A DNA stretch of 64,000 nt. It comes from Opisthorchis felineus (Eukaryota; Platyhelminthes; Trematoda; Opisthorchiida; Opisthorchiidae). Below, in pieces: positions 24,101 through 37,800 of this stretch (positions are counted from its first letter, which is position 1; each line of letters begins with the position of its first letter). The notes under the pieces were generated by a model. The model had not been told where the DNA came from. It searched no databases and saw nothing but the letters and a program-made list of their open reading frames with translations. The position numbers and the translations under genes are program-made. The stretch spans positions 665,112-729,111 of the forward strand of contig SJOL01006493.1 of the NCBI GenBank assembly GCA_004794785.1, written 5' to 3'.

Positions 24101-27100
24101 AAGCCAAACTGCCTGCTTGCAGACGCCCCAATCTACTTGACACACAAGTTTATTTCTCTGGGCTGGAGCTGAGATCGCTTACCGATTCCGGAAGGCCATA
24201 GTAGCTTTTACCAATCTTCGACGCCTGAGCGCCGGCATGACTTTAGTCCGACTGTCAAAGACAGTGAGACAATGTGATCCACCCTGCTTTATGAATCAGA
24301 AACATGGCCTCCGCGTGCAGAACACATGCAAAACCGATGACTCCGGAGTGTTAGCAATTCCGGGGTTCATCAGATGGTCTTCGAAGGAAGAAACTCTCCT
24401 GCGGTAAATGAACCATTCGTGCTTCATGGGTTACCTTGGATAGGACACGCACATCACGTCAGAGGACCACCTACACTACAAAAATATCTTTGCCCGGTCT
24501 TGCGCTGAGTGGAAACAACCGAGAGGTGAACAGTCAATGGCTTGGCAACGGAGTATGAAAACCCTAACCGGTAAACTCGGTCGGGCTGACAGCTGCTGCC
24601 TCCCCGGATGGGAGCTGCGGGACTCGATTCATCAGTGGTAAAAACACTGACAGAAATGCCTCAGCCAAGCAGTCAGCAGCGCAGCTGCATCAAAGCTACT
24701 GCTTGAACTAGCAGCTGCCAAATTTTCCGCACAAGCAGAATTACTTAAAACCGACTACTGATTGGGCCGTTGATTCCAATGTCTAGTTATATCTTTCCTT
24801 GTTTCCCATTATTTGATGACTAAAAGCGTAGCAGCTGGGACCCTTGGCACATGGATTAAAGGCACACTGAACCATGCCCTGTTTCGTAGTCATCTGGATT
24901 ACCAGTTACATTGTTTGGCTCTTGTCGGATGACCGAGCTCACACACAGCTCACCATGGGGAGATGTCAATCGCTATGCCGAAGTGTTCGCATTTATTAAT
25001 TTCTAAAAAGAGGGGGTGTTAGTAATTAGTAAGGCCATAATTGTATTTAAAACATTCCCCGGTGTGTTTTTTGGAGGATTGGTCATTTTTCCCGTTAATA
25101 ACAGTGCGGGACAAAACAAGTGGTTCTTTTGGGGGTCCCATTCGAGGGGAAAAACTGGGAGGAAGGAGTCACCGCATCTATATGTGCTTGGCTGGAATCA
25201 TTGCAAGACACGACCGCAAACCAATGTTTCACACTAGTGATGCTGTCAACGATGACGATGATGAAGAGTGTAATAGTAATAATAATAATAAAGAAGCAAC
25301 TTTGTTCACGCGAGTAACGACGTACAACTGATAACAATAAAATGGGGCCGAGATGACTATCAACTTAAGAATAACCAGTCCAAGTCCAGTGCATGGATCT
25401 GGATTTCCTTGTAAACGAGTGAGTTGCGAGACAGTGATTTTTGATGATACAGGGGCGCGAAGTATTTGCGTGACCTTTATTTTTAAGACATGAGCAAGGA
25501 ACATATTGTCCAGCCTTGAACTCACGTATCTTGGGAACCTTAGGAAACTCTAAAGCGCAAAACATTGCTTGAATAGGTCTAGTTTTCCCTATTGCTGTCC
25601 CATAGAATTATCATATCATGCGTCTTGAGTAAGTGCGTATGCGGTAGAAGCAACTCACCAGTGGGTGGTACCCAAGTGACATAATCCGAGTCAGGTTGCT
25701 CGTAGACATCTGGTTGTGGTTGTTTGACCTGATGAACGAAAGTTGGAAACATCAAAGTTAAGAGAATAGGAGAAGTTCATCCAGAGTTTTACTAGTTGAA
25801 ATAAAGCGCAACGAGTGGTTGTTCTTTGAGCTTTGTGAATGCTTATGCTCGTCCTGATAGTGAATAGCTTCAGTTTGGGGAATACCTAGTAGCGATTTCC
25901 AACGGCACCCATGTGATGTTGTTTCGAAGACAACCAAATATCGAAAAATCTGTTAGGTTCCTGACACTCACGGTCATATGTGGTGAGGAAATAATACACA
26001 AGACCAATAAATTTTTGAAGAGCCTCTATCTCCAGCCTATCTGGTGGTGTTGAATAGAGTTTAAGGGGACTGTTTCCCTAAGATGCGGTTAACTGAAAAG
26101 ATAGGTGTCGTTTGATTCGTTCGCTGAATTAGGCCATTTGGTCGCAGTGCTCACATAATTGACACGAACAACCATACGAATATAGTAGAACAGTTCAGAC
26201 CGTTTTTTGGATGCCACTAAATCACTTCTGGACCGTTCTCCGAAGAGGAGTGGAATCAGCCGAGGCGATTCCCACGCGATTACTTGACCCCTTAGTACAA
26301 CCAAAGAAGCATGTTAAGGCCTTGAGATTACCATAGCCCATCAATCTCAGCCCAACCGAACAAGTAGTTAGCGTGCCTTAGACTGATTGTAACGCATCTT
26401 TGCAATTCAGTCCACAGTTCGTATTCACCGTGAGATACAACCGAAACCGTGTTCTCGTAAACCGGTGTTCTGATTTACGCAACTCATCACGAGTTGTTGA
26501 TATTCATGCGTTACGGTGGAAAATTGTGCGCATGTGCATTTATGTCAATTTTAGTCGCTCATTGATACTGGCTTGTGAATGGTGGTTTGTTGACTGACCT
26601 TATCTGGATTTTAGGTTAAAATGTAATGTTAGTCATTCAGCTGTAACACCCTTCCAGCGCCTAGCTACCATGCCACCTGAGGGAAGTACGAGGGCCGAGA
26701 TACTGCCAGATTGCTCAAGCCTAGACAGGAGCAGTTGAGGTGCAGCGGTTGGGTTCGAACCATGGACCTTCCGGTCAGAAAGTTCGCGCTTTAACCAATG
26801 AGCCATCTGGAGTTCCAGATTGCAAGTCCAGAGTTCCCGACTACTTGGGGGGTCTCGTTTTAGGGAAAGCAATCCTGTCCAGTTGATTTTCGAACATTTT
26901 TAGGTTGTGACGACCAGACAAATGGTTGTGAATTGTAAGATCTATAAGTAAACAACCTACTTTGTGTGAACAAAATGTGAAAACTAGGGAGGGAGACTTG
27001 TGAGAGCTTCTTAAGTAGGCGAAATACAGCATTAAAGACTGCGCGACAACGAATCGCTACTGCTTAGAAAGAATTATATTTCAAGGTTTCCGATCTGAAG

Positions 27101-30100
27101 ACCTTAATGTCCCTAAATATTTGATAGTCTATATCTCCGTAGCATAGCGGGCGATTAATGATTGCAGAAAGAATTCGCTCGTGGAGCAGATAAAGCTTGT
27201 CAGACCAAGGTTAAGACATGTACTACGCATGCCAGACCACCGTTTACCGAGGAAAACCGTATTTTCCAGTCCAATTTCATGCTGGCGAAGGATTCACATA
27301 AGACTTCATGATGTGGCAAAGCGAAATGAGAACGAATACTGTCAAATTTAACACCTTCTTAAGAGGGATCAACATTTTGCATCTTGTGCATGGTTGGAAA
27401 GCCTATAGGAAATGGGACGTAACCGATCTCAGTGGCTTGCTGTCAGCTAGCGCCGGTCTGTCGTTGTTTGCTATGATTGTGTCGGATAACGTTCGAAAAG
27501 GATGCAGAATCGTTGATGACTTCTTACTCAAACATGATGCTAAAGTTTGTTTACCCCGTGATTTTGGGAGGTGTAAGTGCCTTTCGTTTGGTCGCTTCAT
27601 CTAGGCCGTTTGCAATAGATCTGTTTATTGGGGCCGTCTTCCTCCATGGTTGTATGGCAGCCAAACGGAAGTTCCCAACACCGGTGTATTGCAGTCCACA
27701 ATGGTGACGATGAGACCAAAGGGCGGGATTCCGTACACAGAGTGCTCGACAGTGCACGACAGAATCACAAGCGACGATGTCTGGAGAGGAAACATGCTTT
27801 TTTTCCGAGAATGGTGTCCCTCTAGTTAGGGATAAACACTCGGAACTCGGGTTACACCAAAACTTCATTAAGGTTATTTTGGCCAGTTGGAGGCTCCACG
27901 CACTGTACAGGGCTATATGAAAAAATGACTTAAACCATTGGACCCGAAAATGGAACTAACGAGCTGTCCAGATTAGGCCACCAACTGTCAATCGTGGATA
28001 GTGTTTACGCAAGAGGTTTGTGAAAGTGGCTCATTGTGTCCCGAAAGATGGTATCCCGAAAATAGCGCAAAATCTGTTTTGGTGCCAAATTTCGCTTCAT
28101 CTTTCCCAAAATGAGACAGATCCGTTTTTGGGCTGTTTCAGGAGGCTCAAAGAGACTTCTACTATAAGGTGCTTCTGATTGATTTGATAACAAAACGACA
28201 AACCAAATGTTTCGAACGGAAAATACGCAACCCGAAAGTAAGTAATAACACCCAGTTACGGCCGGGAACTTACTCGTGATCTTCTGCTGGGGAGTAATTC
28301 TACGTCTGACTGAACAGTAGGTCCGAGAGTTGGACGCACGGAATACGTATCAGCAAACAAAGAATCTGAATGGTAGAAACATTATTTGTCTGAACATGCG
28401 TCTTTAACCTTCCTAAGGTGAATCTGATGAAAAACAGACTGTGGAGAGGAGGAAGAGTAAAACATCAGAAATGATAACGCCAATTTTTGTCCTAAGCAAT
28501 GAAAGGCACCCAATGAATCACTTCCTGGGCAGGCTATTCAAGAGCTGTCGTCTATAGTAATCAAAGATAGCTGGAACGAAAGTCCGGAATTTACAAACGG
28601 GGTTCCTGCAGAAACAACAGATTCTTATGAGCCATGCAGTGCTTTAGCAATGCGAGTATTCAGGCTTCTCACATGCACTGAGAAAACGTACAACAGTTAG
28701 TGCTCTGTATTGTACACACTAATCAGAACCTTTCCTCGGTATTAATCCCGTCGAGACGAAAGGTGCCGCCTAAACAAGAGTTCTTGGGGGAAAATCACCG
28801 AAGGTTGAAAACTATATACATGATAATCCTAACGACAAAATGTGTACCTTTGTTATCGCCCATCGGTTTGGAAGTAGTTTCCACAGCAGGTTTGTGTTCA
28901 GGGTCCACAAAACCGTCTCCACGACGCTTAGTCGGCATTTTAGAACCCGTGATGGTTTCTAGATCGTCTTTATTTGAGGTCTTCAAATCTGTTTCAGGAG
29001 AAGGCAGTGCAAGAGGTTTTGGGTTTGAGCGATCGCCGATAAAAGGGCAATCTTCCAGTGTTGATTGTTCAGTGGTCACCGCCACCTCTTCATCATCATC
29101 TTCTTCGACTTGAAATGGTTGGTCTTCGCTGTCGTGGTGAGTACGGTCAGACTGCTGAACCTGAAAAAGGTGTAGGATAGACGTGAGGAAACGGCCTAAA
29201 TTTTGACTCACATCACTGTGGTCCAATCTACAAATAGTGTCGTGTGTGGGCAGCTTCAGTCTGTGACATGGATGGAGCCAGGTGATCCTCTTGATAGCTT
29301 CAGCCCCAGTCCACCAATGGGGAACACATATGTCTCAGTCAGTCAGCCATAGACTGTGCCCGCGTACACCGGTTTCAGCTGTCAGAAATCCGTTCACAGA
29401 GAATGAGAAATTACAACCATGTATTAGGGGGATGACTCAATCTGCTCCTTTGGTATTACGGCATTGAATTTGTCTGTCAGAGCCATGTAATTAAGGCAAT
29501 GGTTTTGAAGCAGGATCGCCAACTGCTGGGTGGCAATTATACCTGTCAAAGGATGTCTCGCGCCGTACTCCCCACCAAGTGAAAATAAAAGATGTACCTG
29601 TACAATTTTTTAACTAACAGGATCAAAGTAAGGGTATCAAATTAAGATGATCCAAGGGGTTTGCGGTCTCATTGCGCGCCACTCCACGCATTGCACGTGC
29701 ACATTTTCGAGTTTCCATCTGTTCAAGCGGTTGACTATCAATATATCCTGTGAAGGTACGCCGTTTGCGGTCTGCCTAACGAACTCAAATAAGCGGTAGA
29801 AACCTGGTAGGTAGCTGCAATTGGGATCTACTTGGTGAGGCCCTGTTTTGGGTGGCAACAAGCGATCCGAGATAACAGTTCTTTGGCGCCTGCCTGAGTC
29901 ATAGCAGCCATGATCCATCCAAGCTCATCGGTTTCTGCCACGCTATGCGATATTAAGACCGGAGATCTTGACTGGATCATGCATGCTGTGGCCCAGACAG
30001 GCCCTGGCGGCTGGGCTGATTAGCCACCATGCCAGTGACCGACTGAGCGAAGTAGGGTTTGTTCACGTGCCATCTCACGATGATACACAACGGGAACTCA

Positions 30101-31759
30101 ACTTCGCGAAGTTTTCAGCAGCCTCGTGAATACATTCATTCGAGGAACTCAACTTCATTTTTACTTCCGGCAGAAACCACCTTTCAGTTACTGAAACAAA
30201 ACACCACGTTTAGTTTTGGTCAGCGTCCCGGGCCATTATGAGATGTAATCGAACGAAGATACTGAAGACTGATTAGATTATCCGTCGCATACTTGATTAA
30301 CTGAAACAAGACAGTGTCGTGCAAACCGAAAGATCTACAGGCAGTCTTCGTTTTATTGAACCGGTCCCGCTATACGTTACTTGGTTCAGACGCTTTAGAT
30401 TGCATTGTAATCGCTTTGTTTACATCTCCATCTTGTAACACATATTTTGTGACTTCAAAGTTCATCCCCTGCGTGTGTTGTTTTCGTTTCGCCGTCCCTA
30501 GTAGCAGGATGTCTTGAACATAGTACGAGCTGCATTGGTCGACAACTATGGGCTGCTAGTTGGGTATGCTGAAGTGTTAGGACTTCTCCCTTCTATTCAC
30601 TCTCTGGTCTAGTTCCCTCGGGTTCACACGGGGTACAGGGCGCTCATATGAGAATTTCAAAACTTCATATTCAATTGACTGTGAAAAACAAAAAAAGTAA
30701 ACAATCCTGCATTCTCACCGTACGATGACCTGCCAAACTTCGTTTGATTTCATTCCTTAAGAGACGCGCGTTCTTTGGGCCTCTATTAGAGACAAAAAGA
30801 AACAGCAAAATGGACATGTTTTTCAGAAAAAGTCATAGAAATTCGCGTGAATAAGAGGGATGCGTACGACACAAATATACAGATGCTAAATACAGGATGC
30901 GGAGAAATTAGAACTTGTGGTTGGGACACTACCAAAAACGTATAAAGTGCCCCGTGGCAGCTCAGCTGAGTCATACTCACAAAAACGGCTCGTGCTCGCT
31001 GAGAGAGTAACAGAAGTGAAGTAAAAAAAACAAATGGTCTGCGGATATGTAATCGGAGAACGTCCGTTACAAGGACACATAAGTGTCGCTTACTGTTCGG
31101 GAGCAACTTCGTCCAAAGCCGCTGCACCAGTGTCTTCTTGGAGTTTGCGTTTCGCTGCACGAACTGCAGCTGCTGCATCGGCTCTCACCGTCTTTTCCAC
31201 AACAGGAACCCGTTCTTCACCTTCTTCGCCATCAGTGGTAATCAGTTTCACCCGCTGTCGTGGCTGAGGGAGTCCAGCTTGTTGAAACAAACGCATTTCC
31301 TTTTGCCGGAGAGTGAAAAGTCGAGACCTTAATTTCAAACGCTCCTTACGGGAAGGTGCACCTGTGATGGAAAATACAGATGGAAAAGGAGTGGGTACAA
31401 AACGATGGTGGAATGAGCGAAGTGCCCTGTTTTCAAGTGATATGCTTATTGGATCCGGTTATTGGTTTGCTGGACTGGAATTACCAACCACGGAGAGTCG
31501 TTGTTGACCCGAATCATCCGCCCAGTACGTTCACGTTTACCGTTACAGATTCGAGAAATGCGCATTGTCGCACACGTCAACAAAGTAATGCATCATCGTA
31601 CTACTAACCGAAATGTACTGCACTGCTTAATCTCTCTTCGGTCGGGATGGTGATGTAGAAAACCGTGGCCACGCGTTTTTACGACCCATAGAGGTAGCGT
31701 ATATTGGTTTCCAGCCCTCGTGACACTTGCAATATGGTTGTCGTTTCACCAACAGAGAG

Positions 31760-31805
<46 letters not shown>

Positions 31806-34800
31806 CTCAAGAAAACTTCCATAATCTTGTGGTTTGCTCCACGTAGAAAGGTTATTATTGCCCTGCTCGCCGACGTGAGTAGAGGACGAAGGAGCCAAGA
31901 TAAGAACCTAAGTCGTTGTCGGGAAAGGTCCACTTTCAACCGGTTTGTAAGCCTGTAAGTTAGCTACCAAAATCGGCAAACACAATAGCGATCAGGGAGG
32001 AAAATACCCGTAAGTTTGCTGAAAACATAGATAGACCACGACCGGTTTCGCGCAGTCCCCGAGTGTCCGTCAATTTTGCGTTCTAATTGAACCCAAAATG
32101 TAAGAAATTCGCGTAATACATTCATTTATGTACCAAACGGATCCCAGCTGAATGATATGATATCCTTCAACTGAATGTGCTGCACAATCAAGTAGCGTAC
32201 CCAGGAGTAACGTGGTCACTATCGAAAACACCGCGGTTAAAGCCAAACAGTAATCAAACCCAGCGACATCATTATCACAATGGACAGCACGGCATCAGTG
32301 TTCAACATTAATGCTTCGCTGCAGTACAATCATGACTCATTTGAAAGTCTTACTGTGAAGAAAAGAATAAAGGTGGACGGGGAAGGGACTTAGTGCTAAT
32401 CAACCACAATCATTCCTAGGTGGCCACACCTCCAAACACTCATTCAGCTGATCTGGATAGAAACTGACATCGAGTAGCAGCCATATCTTGCAGCGTCTCC
32501 AACCAGGCGCAGTGAGGATCACGCGGTCCCCTTCCTGGAAGGCGAGTAGCACCGACAGCACCCAAACGTTACGTAATCTCTTTCATACCCCTCTGCCAAG
32601 TCAAGGGTTGGCCACCTCTTTGCTTCCCCAACTCTGAATTGGGCACGGAAAACACTACTCTCTTCGGCAAATGATGGTTAGGCATACGCAACACGTGTCC
32701 CAACCAACGCAGCTTCTGGTGCTGGACACATTCTTCATTGGAAGTACCCGTTGCACAACCGAAAACTCGCTTTCGAATTGACTCGTGGCGGATTCTCCGA
32801 CACCAACCCACACGAGCTATGATTCTGATAAAACGATTGTAGAACACCTGAAGACGAACGGGCCAAGTATCACGGCTATACAACAAAACAGCCCGAACTA
32901 TAGCCTGATACACACGTCCTTTGAGAATCATGGATATACCGCTTTGACGCCATAATTGTCTCAAATTAGCAATCGCGACCCGAGCCTTGCAGATTCGTGC
33001 ATTGACCTCATCTGTCAGACAACAATCAGAACTAATACAACTTCCAAGGTAGGTAAAACGCTCCACAACTTCGAGTGCCTCGCCCTGGATTGTAAGTGGC
33101 GTGTTCAGTGACTGCATGTCCACGAGCATGACCTTACACTTTGTGGGTGCATACTTGTGGCATAACAAAGGACGGGATGACTTTGATCAGTTCATCCGCA
33201 AACGCCTGCGCCTTCTTCTCTTTCTCGAAGACGGGAACGATATCGTCTGCATACTTCATACCGACAAGCTTCTCGTCAGAGGCTATTTGAACAACGGGGT
33301 TTGAAGGCCTTCCAGAGTTCACCTCCTTAACTCATCGACCACAAAAGTAAATAGGAATGTAGAGGGTCGGCTCCCTTGACGGACACCGCTTTGTGTACGG
33401 AAGCTTTTGGAGAGCTCTCCGTATACTTTCACACGTCCGGAAGTCTGAAAGTACAAAGAACTTATTATGTTCACAAACTTCCGTGGAATTCCTTGATGGG
33501 CAAGCGTGTCAAGGAGTACAGACCGGTCAACCGAGTCGAACGCGCCTGGGAAATCCAGGACTACTAAAATTGTGGGCCGTTTGTATGTATGGCGTTGTTC
33601 TAGCACTTGACGGAATGTGAAGGTTTAGTCAACGCCACTCTTACCAGGCAGGAATCCCATTTACTGCTCTTAATCAATGTTTCACGAGCCACTATAATTC
33701 GACGAAGCACAAGTGACGCCAACAGTCTCGTTACGATCGTGGTCAAGCTGATCCTTGATGGTTTCGCTCACAGGTTGTTTCCGGGGGCGAGTCACGCGGA
33801 TCAACTGAAATAATCTTCGGGCATTACCGGCTTTCTGGGATTTTTCCATTCCATTGGCTTTCCGTGTCCACCAAACTTCACGGTCAGCGCGCACGCTCAC
33901 TTTCACTTGACGTCTGACAACTCGTCGCGTCAAGTTATGTTCGGGACGGGCAGGGATATTTCTCCGAGGTTTAAGCAGTGCCACTGTTCGGTCTGATATC
34001 CAGTGCTCGAGTGAGCCTGGTAGCCCCGTGCCACAGGCAAACCTCCCAGCACTGTGCAAAGAGGTGGCGATCTCGTCCCAGTATGAAATCACACCTGATG
34101 GTGGAGCATTTGGAAGAGACTCTAGAAGACGATTCTGGTAAATTCGTCTAACATCCAGATCTGCCAGTCTCTCAATTGCCAGGCGAGTTTTCTGCACCTT
34201 ACGCGACCCTGGAAAACGAAGGGAGATGCGACTCCGGACGAGTGCGTGGTTGGAATGCACGAAGGTGTTCCAAAACGAGTGGTAGTCAGTTATTGATCCA
34301 CGTCATCGGTAACTAATGGCAGTGATTGATTTGAGTTCGCGGCCGGCACGCTGTTGGAGGACGCCATGTAGCCACGACTTTGGCTATTTCGGAAGTTGGT
34401 ACTGCACTGCGGCCAACACATAGCTGAAGCAATCCTTCACCATTGTCCGTACGTACCGAGTTCAATCTACGTCGACCACCTAATTGAGTCTCAGATGCAC
34501 TAAGCCTGGCCACTTGTGAATTGAGATTTCCGGCAACCACAACGATATCTGAGCTTTTGGCTCGCCACAATATGACATTCCAGGCGTCATAAAACCCGTC
34601 TATGATGGTGTCAGAGCTACAGTCAGTTGGGGCGTAAGCAGACACGACAAACAACATCGACCAACTTCCCCTTGCTGAGACTCCTACACAGACGTTGCCA
34701 GACGAGCTGCACACGGGCGATTATCAACGGGTATCCAGTCAAGCAAGGATCCTTCTACCTGGTGACTTAGGAGATAGAAACCGCTGCACACCCTGCCGCA

Positions 34801-37800
34801 GCGGCCTCTGGATCGCCAGAGGTATGCAGCCAGAAGCGAGTGTGGAGTGATGGGGCAGTTAGCTCAACCACAGTGCTTGCATCTTGAATTCTTGTTTCTG
34901 ATACACAGCACACATCAATGCCCAGCAAGTCCAGTGTAAGAGCAAGAGCAGCTTGTTCACCTGTTTGCTTCAGAGTGCGGATGGGTGGCCAGATAGACTG
35001 GGCGTCGAGGCTTGAAGATTGATTTCGAGACGCCTGAGGATGTCGGCGCCGGATGACGCGTAGATGTTGCTTGAAAAACCAATGAAGGACGAACGGAGTG
35101 ATCAGTGTTCAGTGACGGGCCTACAAGGAGAGATTTATTAATGGGGTGAAGAGAGGGGAAGAAAAAGTACTTGAAAGAGAAAGGGAAGCGTCAGCAGTAG
35201 CCTGTTTTCGCTTACTCGCCCTGTTGTATGCGGAAGTAAGTCTACCCAGCTTATGGCATGACGCTCCGTCTATATGTCTTCAGTAGGAACACAGAGTGCC
35301 TTAAACACGGTTGCGCAAATACGCTGGGGAAGAATTCTAATTGGGCTGCATCAAAATAAATGGGGTGGGCAGTTTTCTCACGGTCGATGTTGTGCAGGCG
35401 TCTAACCAGATAATGTGAGTTATTTAGGTCCTTCGGCCGTATCACGCCACAGAAAAAGCTAGTTCCCTTGGGTATCAGATGTTAAAAAAATGAAGTAGCA
35501 CCTCAATCGTCCGCATGAAGGAGGCGATTTCAGCGGACGTCAAATACAGGACGCAACCCAATGAGCAAAATACCTCCGATAACACAAGGGGCATTTCCTC
35601 CAAAATTTGAAATGCTTTTTAAGTCTTATTCAGGATAGTCACAGTGTTTGAGCGGAACTACGTGGAAAGCTACCTATCCCATAGACAAGTGTCGAAAACA
35701 AACCGCAGTTAAGCTGTAGTGGAAGGCAGAAACGTGTTACTAGTGGGGGGAATTTGACCGATCCGTATATGGAGACCTAAAGAACAAACCTGACCGGGAA
35801 AGCCCTCTGCGGCTAATTCACTGCTGACTACTGGTTTTGTCAGCATAACAAGGATCACATGGGCTTGTCCTGTTGGATGTCTAAAAAATACATAAGTTTC
35901 AGCAGTATGGTCAAAGGTCTGAGTGAGTGTGACATTACTGAAGATGAGGGGGTGTTTTATCGCTTCGTTCTTGTGACGTGAAATCGGAGGAGAATTTACG
36001 CATCATTACGCTGATTGGCCAGGTGAATAAGCTGAGCGCAACAATGGCTCCATTTGATGGGAATACTCGGTGTCCGATAGGTTCCGGTATGGAGAATGGG
36101 GGAACTCACCAGACTTTAAAGCTTTCATATACGCTTCCAGTTCGTCCAACTCTGACGGATTCGGTACTTGGGGAGTGAATTCTGTGCACAGGAAAGATAA
36201 CAGGTCGAACACGTAAGCACCCCACAGTGAAAGTTGTTGGGATATTTTTCCATTATTGTCACACAACGGCAAGCATGACAACCAAAAGTGATCGATCAGT
36301 CTCCAGAAAAAGGAAGTGCCTGAAGTCGACAACCGGAAATAGCCTCTTCCACTTACTGTACTGTCTTGATGCAAATAAAAGGGCAATCTATGGCACAGAC
36401 CTAAACTAAGGATGGAAGCTTGCTTCAAAGACGTCGAGGAATGTATGTGGTTAGAGGACCACATCTATAAGGCGAACAAATGGGTGCATCTACAGTTGGA
36501 ATGAACTAGCAAAAGCCTTCCGTTTGTATTCTTGACGATTTTAAGAACGCAAGAAAAAACGCTACAATCCATCCTCTCGGCTCGGATCTAGGATACCATA
36601 GGAATCCAAAGGCTAGTGGTACTGACTGAAAAATGCCACATAGTCTTCACTATGGAGGAGTCTCCACATGGAACACAGAAGCGGAATGTCTCACAGATCG
36701 CCACGCTGACAACAGCAGATTAATACGTAACAAATGCTGGACGGTAGTGCTCGTTCTACAGAGGTCAAGCTTGTTGACTGGACTACATAAATGGTGAGAT
36801 TATAAACAAAGAAGGGAGCAAATACAAACCTTTGTTAATTTTCTCTAGCTTCTCTTCAAGAGATACGATTTCTTCACCAACTTTCTCCAATTCGGCCAGC
36901 TGTAAGAAGAAACACAGAGAAGACAGTCGTTCAAACATCGGATTATGAACAATCAAAACAGGATAGGGTAGAACAATCCTCACCAGTAATCCAACATAAG
37001 CCTGCATCTCCGAAGGTTACCAAATAAAAAATAAATTGGTCTACACGACCCGCTGATGAATCCTCGTGTTAGGAACCTGAAGCATTGCCAGTGGGATGGC
37101 ATCTCGAGAGGCGTTCCTAAAATTCTGGCCAAAAGACGTCAGAAGAGGCAATGATTTCCTGTTGACCGGGTCCGGAAAGGTAGAAATGGAAAGAGCCATC
37201 CAAGAGACTTGTACGTGCAGCCGGACTTCAAAAGGCTACTCGTGATATAACTTGCAGACAGTAATAGGAAAGTAGCGTCTACGTTGATTCATTACAAAGT
37301 GCTTTCGTGCGGTTTAGCTAATATTAAAAAAGCTTTAAAGCTTCAATGGTCTCGGTAGATCGCTTGAAACCAGACTGGTTAAACAACCCATCACCGCGAC
37401 ATACCACAGTCAGTAGGGTGGCATTGTCCAAACGCTGCGCCGAATACGGATATGTGGATGTTGCAAGTTCTGCAGCTCGGCGTTCAGCTTCTTCGGCTTC
37501 GCGACCTTCCACGCCCAACTGGCGAATTCTACTGAGACGCTTTCGTTCCACATGTCCAGTTCGGTCAGTGAAAGTGTCTTCGTCAGATGAGTAGTAATCA
37601 TGTTCTTCCCAATAGGCCTTAGTTCGAATTCGTTTGGCGGCCGTGGATTGGTCTAGCGAAGGGGTGGAATGAAGAACAACATGCACCTCTGGACATACTG
37701 GATACTGAACAACTCTGAGAACAGAGGTACACACAATTAACAGGTTTCGAGACAAAAACATTGCACCTCTTAATTATTGATCCCAGTTTGAACAGATCTA

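Noticed and set aside
27551..27868. 105-codon minus-strand frame in kanadaptin intron 11
   Set aside because: No family resemblance, no splice context fitting the neighbouring exon phases, and low-information composition.
31679..31958. Frames rich in Ile-Tyr repeats on both strands
   Set aside because: They are translations of a (TA)n microsatellite; the same occurs at 55.54-55.80 kb inside the LTR.
37405..37761. Alternative upstream acceptor for kanadaptin exon 6 near the TTCTCAG before 37726
   Set aside because: In the phase set by exon 5 it hits a stop (TAG) before the conserved YYSSDEDTF block; the acceptor before 37652 fits.
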